Assembly (NCBI GenBank): GCA_008015855.1
Contig: SSGK01000018.1
Coordinates: forward strand, 1 to 6,527
DNA length: 6,527 nt
Reading direction: 5' to 3'
Origin: Candidatus Altimarinota bacterium
GTDB taxonomy: Bacteria > Patescibacteriota > Gracilibacteria > BD1-5 > UBA2023
The notes under the pieces were generated by a model, which was given only the letters and a program-made list of their open reading frames with translations, did not search any database and was not told the origin of the DNA. Positions within the stretch are counted from its first letter, which is position 1, and every line of letters begins with the position of its first letter. Positions 1 to 4,706 of the stretch are shown here, piece after piece. The position numbers and the translations under genes were made by a program.

Positions 1-222
1 TAGATAATCATGTTTATAATATCATAAATATTTTGATGCAATTTCACAATTATAACTAAATTTCGAAAACATGTTATTCAATTCATCTTCATCAATACTT
101 CCATCTTCATAAGCATATTAAGCATTTATTGCCAGCGTGTTTGCAATAAGTATTGCAAGATCAGATATTAGTCTGGAAAATCTTTTTTCACTCCAAATTA
201 TACCCATAAGGTCTAATAAGTG
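1..222 (-). pseudogene. Continuation of the 223-396 frame beyond two in-frame UAA codons; partial
   Basis: This is the same reading frame as the 57-residue ORF at 223-396. It continues past the UAA at 223-225 as HLLDLMGIIWSEKRFSRL and on to a second UAA at 118-120. It then runs open to the window edge through YAYEDGSIDEDELNNMFSKF, with one UGA glycine at 22-24. The stretches between the stops have protein-like, charged and amphipathic composition, so one decayed gene with two nonsense codons is a reasonable reading. The alternative is several separate short ORFs; an ATG at 205-207 could start a 29-residue one. No family is recognised. The left end is cut by the window. Confidence 0.35.
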
Positions 223-396
223 TTAAAGAAAAATGAATCTATTCAGATTATCTGGAAAAGTACTGAGATCAATCCTATATGGATGAAACATGATTTTTGC
301 ATCTTTTTCACAATCTTTTGGAAGATGATTTATAAAATAACCATTAATAATATCTATCTTATTAAGTATCTGTTCTTGTATTATAGTATCAGCCAT
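223..396 (-). CDS. Hypothetical 57-residue protein, or N-terminal part of a broken gene
   Basis: The ATG at 394-396 opens MADTIIQEQILNKIDIINGY and the frame ends at UAA 223-225. It is acidic and hydrophilic in the N-terminal half, with no signal peptide or membrane segment. No Shine-Dalgarno is visible. A TATAAA box lies 12 bases before the ATG on the minus strand (403-408 in between). It begins 27 bases after the UAG of the 92-residue gene and lies in the same frame, so the two could be co-transcribed. The frame stays protein-like after its UAA, so this may be the front of a disrupted gene. It contains no UGA. Function unknown. Confidence 0.4.
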   Translation of the reverse strand: MADTIIQEQILNKIDIINGYFINHLPKDCEKDAKIMFHPYRIDLSTFPDNLNRFIFL

Positions 397-423
397 ATAA
401 GAAGATGATTTATAAATAAAAAA

Positions 424-702
424 CTATCGCATGGTAGATTCTCCTCAAGTAGAAATAATATATCGCACGTACCCTTCAATATCATCTTTTTCATCAGGAT
501 CAACCATTCTATCACGTGCCCATAATGCAGATATGAGCATCAGATTTCAGGCAAGTTTATCATGTTTCATAAGTCTTCGTGCAACTTCTTTCGACTGATC
601 AATTAAATCATCTAGAGTATCATCATTATTACTATAAATTCCTACAAGCTCATTTTCCACAATATCATCAAAGTAAGTTTGAAATCATATATTTGTTGTC
701 AT
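424..702 (-). CDS. Hypothetical 92-residue acidic protein (code 25)
   Basis: It is read with UGA as glycine at residues 6, 52 and 86; in the standard code it falls into fragments. It starts at ATG 700-702 (MTTNIGFQTYFDDI) and ends at UAG 424-426. The protein is acidic, with Asp-rich stretches near residues 26-35 and 68-75, and looks helical between about 28 and 64 (LDDLIDQSKEVARRLMKHDK). There is no signal peptide or membrane segment. The acidic end around DPDEKDDIE loosely resembles SIDEDELNNM in the frame downstream, so the two could belong to one small paralogous family; this is a visual impression only. No Shine-Dalgarno is seen. A perfect 6-base inverted repeat (706-722) and the U-run of the structured RNA sit directly upstream. 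Function unknown. Confidence 0.6.
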
Positions 703-705
703 ATG

Positions 706-722
706 TCGTAAATTTCTTACGA
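706..722. repeat. Inverted repeat just upstream of the 92-residue gene
   Basis: The arms TCGTAA (706-711) and TTACGA (717-722) are perfectly complementary around a 5-base centre. They lie 3 bases before the ATG of the minus-strand gene at 424-702. It could be a repressor operator or a small mRNA hairpin near the ribosome entry site. Nothing in the sequence decides which. Confidence 0.4.
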
Positions 723-725
723 ATT

Positions 726-869
726 AAAAAAGGGCAATCTATACGCCTTGGATGTTTGCAACAACATTTCTGCGAATCGATTGCCTCAAAAAGACAAAAG
801 GACACACTGGCAATATAAATTGCCCTTGTTAATCTTTTTGAAACAAAGAAATCGAGAAATGTGTTGCCC
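726..869 (-). ncRNA. Structured rod-like RNA candidate (about 140 nt)
   Basis: On the minus strand this stretch folds into a long irregular hairpin. The pairings are 867-863 with 762-758 (5 bp), 862-855 with 771-764 (8 bp), 854-850 with 782-778 (5 bp), 841-833 with 794-786 (9 bp), and an apical GGCAAT/ATTGCC stem (824-819 with 814-809) with a 4-base loop. A 1-base bulge, a 6-base bulge and an 8x3 internal loop interrupt it. A promoter (TTGACA, 16 bases, TATCAT) points into it, with a start near 867-869. A weak terminator (749-730) ends in a six-U run. No protein frame explains the pairing. The rod with an internal loop recalls 6S RNA in architecture, but I see no sequence match. It is also bounded by perfect 10-bp inverted repeats (728-737 and 864-873), so a MITE-like element is the alternative. 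It could also be a leader of the gene at 424-702. Confidence 0.55.
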
Positions 870-873
870 TTTT

Positions 874-901
874 ATGATATTTTTCTCTTATTGATTGTCA
901 A
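874..901 (-). promoter_or_regulatory. Sigma-70-type promoter for the structured RNA
   Basis: On the minus strand a consensus -35 TTGACA (896-901) and TATCAT (874-879) are separated by 16 bases. The predicted start falls at the G-run 867-869, the first base of the rod. It lies just downstream of the terminator that closes the 148-residue gene, so it begins a new unit. Confidence 0.55.
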
Positions 902-905
902 AATT

Positions 906-939
906 AAAATCCCCTCCATTTTCACGGAAGGGATTTTTT
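906..939 (-). terminator. Terminator of the glycine-rich gene (possibly bidirectional)
   Basis: AAAATCCC (906-913) pairs with GGGATTTT (930-937), and TCC (915-917) pairs with GGA (926-928) across one C/A mismatch. The loop is 8 bases. On the minus strand the stem is followed by a U-rich tail, 17 bases after the UAA of the gene at 956-1402. A T-run also follows on the plus strand. Confidence 0.75.
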
Positions 940-955
940 CATGGAATCGGTTCGG

Positions 956-1402
956 TTACCACATCTTATGAATTGGGAAGAGGACACCGATACCAAAATT
1001 CCCGAACTTGAGCCCACCACCTCCTGCGAAGCAACCAAATCCGCCGAAGCAGATACCAGCTGTCCCATAGAGGGAACCGAGACTCAGAATAGGGCCGATA
1101 TAAAGAGCGAAGTGCCGGTAGAACGGCTTATCCCCTGTTGCTTCCGTCGTGGCTGCCATCGCAAGCGATGGAATCAAGAGCGGAGTCGACCGGATTACCT
1201 TGAGAGCTCTCGGGATATTGCGAAGCGGTACTTGTATCATGCGACGCTCATCGACGATACCGCCGATGCTATCAGCGAGACTGTCGAGCGCACTTCCACC
1301 ACCTCCATCAGACGAGGAATCCCCTACACCAGGAGCCGTTTCCCCTTGTCCGATGATACCACCGAGATCAATCACGAGACCAATTGCCAAACCAAAACCC
1401 AT
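956..1402 (-). CDS. Glycine-rich hypothetical protein, 148 residues (GC-rich island)
   Basis: The start is ATG 1400-1402, with a good Shine-Dalgarno (GAGGGG, complement of 1411-1416) 8 bases upstream. The stop is UAA 956-958. The protein has 30 glycines in 148 residues, all GGN and none UGA. The N-terminus (MGFGLAIGLVIDLGGIIG) is hydrophobic and could be a membrane segment. A Gly/Ser linker lies at 25-40. A basic stretch around 53-73 is followed by LLIPSLAMAA, and residues 98-143 form a second hydrophobic Gly-rich region with GICFGGFGCFAGGGG (Cys 118 and 124). I do not recognise a family; a small membrane or secreted Gly-rich protein is the most that can be said. The opposite strand is also open for 162 codons but has no ribosome site. 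The gene has its own promoter, leader palindrome and terminator. Its base composition and Gly codon use differ from the AT-rich neighbours. Confidence 0.6.
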   Translation of the reverse strand: MGFGLAIGLVIDLGGIIGQGETAPGVGDSSSDGGGGSALDSLADSIGGIVDERRMIQVPLRNIPRALKVIRSTPLLIPSLAMAATTEATGDKPFYRHFALYIGPILSLGSLYGTAGICFGGFGCFAGGGGLKFGNFGIGVLFPIHKMW

Positions 1403-1427
1403 TTTTATATCCCCTCACATCACTCGT

Positions 1428-1445
1428 GAATCTCACATGAGATTC
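1428..1445. promoter_or_regulatory. 18-bp palindrome in the leader of the glycine-rich gene
   Basis: GAATCTCACATGAGATTC has perfect 8-bp arms around a 2-base centre. It lies between the predicted start near 1475 and the Shine-Dalgarno at 1411-1416. CTCACAT occurs inside it (1432-1438) and again over the ribosome site (1414-1420). A repressor operator or an mRNA hairpin controlling ribosome access are both possible. Confidence 0.45.
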
Positions 1446-1477
1446 TTTTCAACGGGATGTGCCAATTATTTGGTATT

Positions 1478-1508
1478 ATTATAATATATACTTTTATATA
1501 CTTGTCAA
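1478..1508 (-). promoter_or_regulatory. Promoter of the glycine-rich gene
   Basis: A perfect -35 TTGACA (1503-1508, minus) is followed by TATTAT after 16 bases (1481-1486), or by consensus TATAAT after 19 bases (1478-1483), in a very AT-rich stretch. The start would fall near 1470-1475, giving a leader of about 70 bases. Confidence 0.6.
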
Positions 1509-1523
1509 TCTATCTTCCTGTTG

Positions 1524-1555
1524 GAATAAAATAAGGCTCACATGAAGTGAGCCTT
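1524..1555 (-). terminator. Terminator of the coiled-coil gene
   Basis: A perfect 9-bp stem, AAGGCTCAC (1533-1541) with GTGAGCCTT (1547-1555), has a 5-base loop and is followed on the minus strand by ATTTTATT. It begins 25 bases after the UGA at 1580-1582. Its presence here is the main argument that this UGA acts as a stop. Confidence 0.75.
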
Positions 1556-1579
1556 GGGTTGATGGGAATGGGATGATCG

Positions 1580-2401
1580 TCAGGCGGCAGCAGCGGATTG
1601 CTCTGCGGGCGCTGGTTCGACCACTTCGCTTGCGGCGGGAGCTTCAACAGCAGGCGCCGGTTCTTCGGGTGCAGCAGCGGATTGATCCACAACCACTTCA
1701 GCCGCTGGCAGTTCGGCAATGGGTGCCACTTCCTGCGCCGGTTCTTCGGGTGGTGCAGCATCAGTCGATGCAGCCACCAATTCGATGACAGCGGCCCTAT
1801 CATCCGAAGCGGGAGCTTCGGGCAGGACGGTCGAGACACCATCGTCAGCAGCACGGACTTCAGCGATATTGGCCAAGGTCTGTGCAACACTGGTGAGTGC
1901 TTCGGTGCGGGCAGCAGAATCTTCCTGAACCAGCACTTCGGTATCACCGCTTGCATCAGCATCAGCCGTTGCAGCATCGAAGCGGGCAGCTTCGAGTTGA
2001 TCCGTCAGATCGAGGACTTGCTGTTGCAGTTCCTCGATGCGACGAGCCTGTGCGATGTTTGCACGGACTTCGTCACGTTGACGGCGTTTCCAGACAGCAA
2101 CACGGAGCTCTTCACTCCAGTTCTGGTCTTCGCCTTTCTTGGGCAGTTCGGCAGCGAGCCGAGCAACCAAGTCAGCATTGCGCTTGGTCATGGCAGCATA
2201 GAACTTCGGTTTCGATTGCTTGATGCGTTCCGAGAGATCCTTCTGAAGCCAGGAAATCTCTTCTTCCAGTGCCTTGACGCCCTGGAATTGGTTGTGCATG
2301 GCAATTGTCACATCCACATTCATATGCGGATGAATGATGTCCAGTTTAGCCTCACGACCAACGATACCACAGAAAGCTTGAGCGAGCAGTTTTTCGAGCA
2401 T
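1580..2401 (-). CDS. Coiled-coil protein with Ala/Pro/Glu-rich tail, 273 residues (GC-rich island)
   Basis: The start is ATG 2399-2401 with Shine-Dalgarno AAGGGG (complement of 2409-2414) 7 bases upstream. Residues 1-115 are mixed and mostly helical (MLEKLLAQAFCGIVGREAKL, HPHMNVDV). About 118-142 looks like a coiled coil (RRIEELQQQVLDLTDQLEAA). From about 150 the chain becomes Ala/Asp/Glu-rich, and from about 215 it is an Ala/Pro/Glu/Val tail with an imperfect repeat of about 28 residues (APEEPA, QSAAA). There is no signal peptide and no known family. The frame ends at UGA 1580-1582. Read as glycine, it would run another 38 codons through the terminator hairpin to UAA 1466-1468, ending in AT-rich non-coding-like sequence. 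UGA is therefore probably the true stop, which conflicts with the code of the flanking genes and suggests foreign origin. Its few glycines are all GGN. Confidence 0.65.
   Translation of the reverse strand: MLEKLLAQAFCGIVGREAKLDIIHPHMNVDVTIAMHNQFQGVKALEEEISWLQKDLSERIKQSKPKFYAAMTKRNADLVARLAAELPKKGEDQNWSEELRVAVWKRRQRDEVRANIAQARRIEELQQQVLDLTDQLEAARFDAATADADASGDTEVLVQEDSAARTEALTSVAQTLANIAEVRAADDGVSTVLPEAPASDDRAAVIELVAASTDAAPPEEPAQEVAPIAELPAAEVVVDQSAAAPEEPAPAVEAPAASEVVEPAPAEQSAAAA
1587..1752. repeat. Internal direct repeats encoding the Ala/Pro/Glu tail
   Basis: GCGCCGGTTCTTCGGGTG occurs at 1654-1671 and 1735-1752, 81 bases apart. GCAGCAGCGGATTG occurs at 1587-1600 and 1671-1684, 84 bases apart. 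Both spacings are multiples of three, so they are in-frame duplications of a segment of about 27-28 residues in the C-terminal tail. Such repeats can expand or contract by slippage. Confidence 0.7.
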
Positions 2402-2463
2402 GTCATTTCCCCTTACTTTCGTCGCTTTCGACCACTATTGGCGAAAATCCTGAAAGTGGAGAT

Positions 2464-2491
2464 ACGATATAAAAAAATACTCCATTGTCAA
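2464..2491 (-). promoter_or_regulatory. Promoter of the coiled-coil gene, -35 inside the upstream terminator loop
   Basis: On the minus strand TTGACA (2486-2491) lies in the loop of the preceding terminator. TATCGT (2464-2469) follows after 16 bases, just past the U-run. The -10 match is moderate. The start would be near 2457, giving a leader of about 55 bases before the ATG. Confidence 0.45.
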
Positions 2492-2510
2492 ATTAAAGTG
2501 GAGTATTTTT
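2471..2510 (-). terminator. Terminator of the acyltransferase-like gene
   Basis: A perfect 12-bp stem, AAAAATACTCCA (2473-2484) with TGGAGTATTTTT (2499-2510), has a 14-base loop and on the minus strand is followed by seven Us (2477-2471, partly in the stem). It begins 10 bases after the UAG at 2521-2523. Confidence 0.8.
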
Positions 2511-2520
2511 AAATGTCAAT

Positions 2521-3519
2521 CTATTTCCATTGAGCCACCGAATTATTTTCACTATCCACCACATATTCTGGAAGAAGTGAGAGATTATTCGCATCTTCTG
2601 GAAAAGACATCCGCGTATACACATTCCCTCGTTTGAGAGAAGTATTTCATGGATATACTGCATAGTCATTCACTCCTAGAATCATCTGTGAGGCTTGAGA
2701 AGAAAGGAGGGATATGAAATCCTTTGTCCCTTGACTCGGTCGCACCAGATGGAATCTTTCCGTTGATTCTTCGTATTGATCTGTGGTTCCTGATGGAGCA
2801 ATCAGTATGAATTTACGAGATACATCCGTCTCACGAACGAGTTTTAATACTGTTCGAAGCGCCCTCTTTCGTATCGAATCAACTCCCCCGTATTCTATAT
2901 TACCCCTCGGCGTATCAGGGACGGTTTTAATAATATTTGCAAATCGATTCGAACCCGCCATTCAAAATGCATTCGTCGTAATAGCAGGACCAAGGAGGAT
3001 ATAGATATCTTCCTTCGGTACTCACACAAAAGCATGGAGGCAGTATGCGATGAATGGAAGATTGAGCCACGTTGCATGATTTGAAAGAATAACACAATGA
3101 TCTTTTTTTCATCCTGTCAGAATATCTTCTCGATAAAATTGGAATCGATACGCAATGTCTCCTATATTTTTTACGAATAACCCCCAAAGTGCTCAATCTG
3201 GAAGGAGAGAAATAACAGAATCGATGACTCAATTTCCAAGAAATGGAAGGGTTATATCTGGTTCTACTGTATAGAGTGACTGTTCTGGATTATCGATACG
3301 AAGTGATATTCCTGGCTTTCGCAGAATCGCTTGCACCCAAAAAGGAACATTATATTGAAGTGTCTCAACCGAGATATCCGTGCGTTGACGCAAAAGAAAC
3401 TCCTCTACTTCATCAATCACCGAAAGGAGTTTATATTCACCCACTTGATGATCTTTGTCGGTAAGAGAATTAAGTCGAACCACTTCTTCTTCGATGATGG
3501 ACTGAACATTATTTGGCAT
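2521..3519 (-). CDS. Probable glycerolipid acyltransferase-like (LPLAT/PlsC-type) protein, 332 residues, code 25
   Basis: Reading UGA as glycine at residues 97, 109, 137, 166, 186 and 291 joins what would otherwise be several fragments into one protein, from ATG 3517-3519 to UAG 2521-2523. Residues 1-95 are a helical, charged N-terminal region. The segment from 142 resembles the LPLAT core: CVILSNHATWLNLPFI (143-158) matches the NH-x4-D block, YILLGPAITTNAFGMAGSN (173-191) fits the middle block, and ILIAPSGTTD (238-247) fits the PEGTRS-like third block. The expected product would acylate a glycerol-phosphate or lysophospholipid at the membrane. The usual Asp of the HX4D motif is Asn here (H148...N153) and the third block lacks Glu, so activity or substrate may differ. 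No signal peptide. The gene stands alone, with its own terminator and a leaderless-type promoter. The family call rests on motifs read by eye. Confidence 0.6.
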
Positions 3520-3526
3520 ACAGAGG

Positions 3527-3554
3527 AAAATATCGAACTTATCACATAAGTCAA
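3527..3554 (-). promoter_or_regulatory. Leaderless-type promoter of the acyltransferase-like gene
   Basis: On the minus strand TTGACT (3549-3554), a 16-base spacer and TATTTT (3527-3532) end 7 bases before the ATG. No Shine-Dalgarno is present, so the transcript would start at or next to the start codon. A further TTGACA (3572-3577) lies upstream but has no well-placed -10. Confidence 0.45.
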
Positions 3555-3578
3555 GAATATAATATAATATTTGTCAAT

Positions 3579-3609
3579 AAAAAAACCTACCCACTATACA
3601 TTGGGTAGG
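3579..3609 (-). terminator. Terminator of the 51-residue gene
   Basis: CCTACCCA (3586-3593) pairs perfectly with TGGGTAGG (3602-3609) over an 8-base loop. On the minus strand it is followed by seven Us. It starts 12 bases after the UAA at 3622-3624. Confidence 0.85.
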
Positions 3610-3621
3610 CTCAATTCATGA

Positions 3622-3777
3622 TTATTCATCATGAACTTCTTTGTCTGAATCGAGAGAGTTCGTATTTGACTCTCCAATATCAGTACCTCCTTTTTCTTTG
3701 AGCTCAAGATACTCTCGAGCATCAGCAATGAATTGCTTTCCATTTTTTTGAACAATGCAAACCGTACTATCGCACAT
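3622..3777 (-). CDS. Small hypothetical protein, 51 residues
   Basis: The start is ATG 3775-3777 because a strong Shine-Dalgarno (GGAGG, complement of 3784-3788) lies 6 bases upstream; the stop is UAA 3622-3624. The open frame extends further upstream (to 3894), but that extension is crossed by a terminator hairpin and is probably leader. The protein begins MCDSTVCIVQKNGKQF, has two cysteines (2 and 7) and a short helical stretch (ADAREYLELKEKG), and ends in an acidic, hydrophilic tail. It has no signal peptide and no UGA; its four glycines are GGN. The strong Shine-Dalgarno is unlike the other native genes here. It is a single-gene unit with a clear terminator behind it and an attenuator-like hairpin in front. 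Function unknown. Confidence 0.6.
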   Translation of the reverse strand: MCDSTVCIVQKNGKQFIADAREYLELKEKGGTDIGESNTNSLDSDKEVHDE

Positions 3778-3790
3778 GGTACACCTCCAT

Positions 3791-3819
3791 AAAAAAATCC
3801 CCCAGAAACACCTGGAGGA
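3791..3819 (-). terminator. Terminator hairpin in the leader of the 51-residue gene (candidate attenuator)
   Basis: On the minus strand UCCUCCAG (3819-3812) pairs with CUGGGGGA (3805-3798), including one G-U pair, over a 6-base loop, followed by seven Us (3797-3791). The Shine-Dalgarno of the 51-residue gene starts two bases later. The nearest gene upstream is divergent, so this terminator has no upstream minus-strand gene to close. That favours premature termination control of the small gene, or the end of a short leader RNA. Confidence 0.6.
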
Positions 3820-3847
3820 TAAAGAAAAAACATTATCTATTTCTTCT

Positions 3848-3895
3848 ATACAACATGCAAAATAGCCCCAGGATTTCCTGAAAGCATACAACATG
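3848..3895. repeat. Direct repeat flanking a palindrome in the leader of the 51-residue gene
   Basis: ATACAACATG occurs at 3848-3857 and 3886-3895, 38 bases apart. Between them lies the palindrome CAGGATTTCCTG (3869-3880). The CCCCAGG overlapping it (3866-3872) can, as minus-strand RNA, pair with the 5' arm of the downstream terminator (3817-3811), making an antiterminator possible. Confidence 0.45.
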
Positions 3896-3999
3896 TAAGA
3901 GAAGAAAAATGATTCATTTCCAAAAAATAAGGAACAAGGAAACTCTATGAAAAAAGAGGACTAAGTCAAGCTTTCTATTTTATTTTATATGAAAATCCA

Positions 4000-4017
4000 T
4001 ATACTCCGCTCTATAAA
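4000..4017 (+). promoter_or_regulatory. -10 elements upstream of the His-rich gene
   Basis: TATACT (4000-4005) and TATAAA (4012-4017) precede the ATG at 4026. The second ends 8 bases before the start codon, which fits a leaderless transcript. Neither has a recognisable -35, and there is no Shine-Dalgarno. Confidence 0.35.
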
Positions 4018-4025
4018 ATCTCTCT

Positions 4026-4664
4026 ATGAAAAAATATATATTCCCTTTGATTCTTCTCGGAAGTATTGTTGTGACTGCCTTTCTCGTTGCCTGGTTTTTA
4101 CCACGTCCGTATGTAGTGCATTATCATGCGAACTTTGCACTCTACATGAGCGGCAAACAGGTCAGTTTTTCAGGAAATGAGTATATGGAAGATGTCGCCC
4201 GTTGTAACATTGGGAAATGAGTACTTCCAGCAGATCGAGTACACCTTCATAAAAATAAATGAGACCTCGTGCACGTTCATATGGCAGCTTCCACTTGGGG
4301 ACATCTCTTCGCAAATCTTCGATGGAATTTTGGTCAAGAATATCTGGTTGACACCACTGGAAAAATCTATACTCCTAACAAAGAAAATTCCCTCTATTTC
4401 TTTATCAATGGAAAACCCGTATTTAACCCATTTAATACACCGATTCAAAGTGAAGATAGACTCCTTATCTGGTATGGAACAGGGACGGAAGAAGATGTAA
4501 AAAATACATTCTTTCCGAAGGTGGCAAACGATGCGGCTCTCTATAATCAGAAGGATGATCCTGCCAGCTGTGGAACCAACGAGCACAGTGAAATCCTTGA
4601 TTCATTCGGGGAAATGTGACATGAAATAAAGCATGCCATCTGGGGACACAGTGAAGATGAATAA
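4026..4664 (+). CDS. Membrane-anchored His-rich extracytoplasmic protein, 212 residues (code 25)
   Basis: UGA is read as glycine at residues 65, 79 and 198; the frame ends at UAA 4662-4664. Residues 4-25 (IFPLILLGSIVVTAFLVAWF) form an N-terminal membrane anchor, leaving the rest outside the cytoplasm. The domain carries three His pairs, HYH (32-34), HLH (73-75) and HVH followed by Met (83-86), around ANFALYMSGKQVSF and STWGHLF. The tail is also His-rich (GHEIKHAIWGH, 198-208). Cys 60 and Cys 182 could pair. The continuity of HLHKNKG-DLVHVHM across a UGA is strong support for code 25. The His pattern suggests metal binding (copper is one candidate), but this is inference and I do not recognise a named family. 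It is followed at 42 bases by the Cys-rich gene and then the thioredoxin/CcdA fusion. It looks leaderless. Confidence 0.75.
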
Positions 4665-4671
4665 TATTGAA

Positions 4672-4699
4672 TTTACTTTTTAAAGAAGATATCTATACT
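4672..4699 (+). promoter_or_regulatory. Leaderless-type promoter of the Cys-rich gene
   Basis: TTTACT (4672-4677), a 16-base spacer and TATACT (4694-4699) end 7 bases before the ATG at 4707. There is no Shine-Dalgarno. It would allow this gene and the one after it to be transcribed without the His-rich gene. Confidence 0.5.
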
Positions 4700-4706
4700 C
4701 TTCTCT

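Noticed and set aside
220..408. Plus-strand ORF of 62 codons
   Set aside because: AT-rich antisense shadow of the minus-strand frame, with Ile/Tyr/Phe-rich composition and no start signals.
579..818. Plus-strand ORF of 79 codons
   Set aside because: It overlaps the code-25 gene at 424-702 in antisense and then crosses the palindromic RNA segment.
941..1429. 162-codon open frame on the plus strand
   Set aside because: It is antisense to the glycine-rich gene, which has a Shine-Dalgarno, a promoter and a terminator. The plus frame has none and no protein-like pattern.
1466..1579. 38-codon C-terminal extension of the coiled-coil protein with UGA read as glycine
   Set aside because: It runs through a perfect 9-bp terminator stem and a promoter-like AT-rich stretch, so it is unlikely to be functional coding sequence, although the cell may still read through.
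1598..2512. 304-codon open frame on the plus strand
   Set aside because: It is antisense to the 273-residue gene. Its Cys/Phe/Arg/Ser-rich composition is typical of a shadow frame, it has no ribosome site, and it runs through the minus-strand promoter and terminator.
3778..3894. N-terminal extension of the 51-residue gene to an ATG at 3894
   Set aside because: The extension is translated from a terminator hairpin and its leader and is unusually rich in Cys, Phe and Trp. The strong Shine-Dalgarno marks the ATG at 3777.
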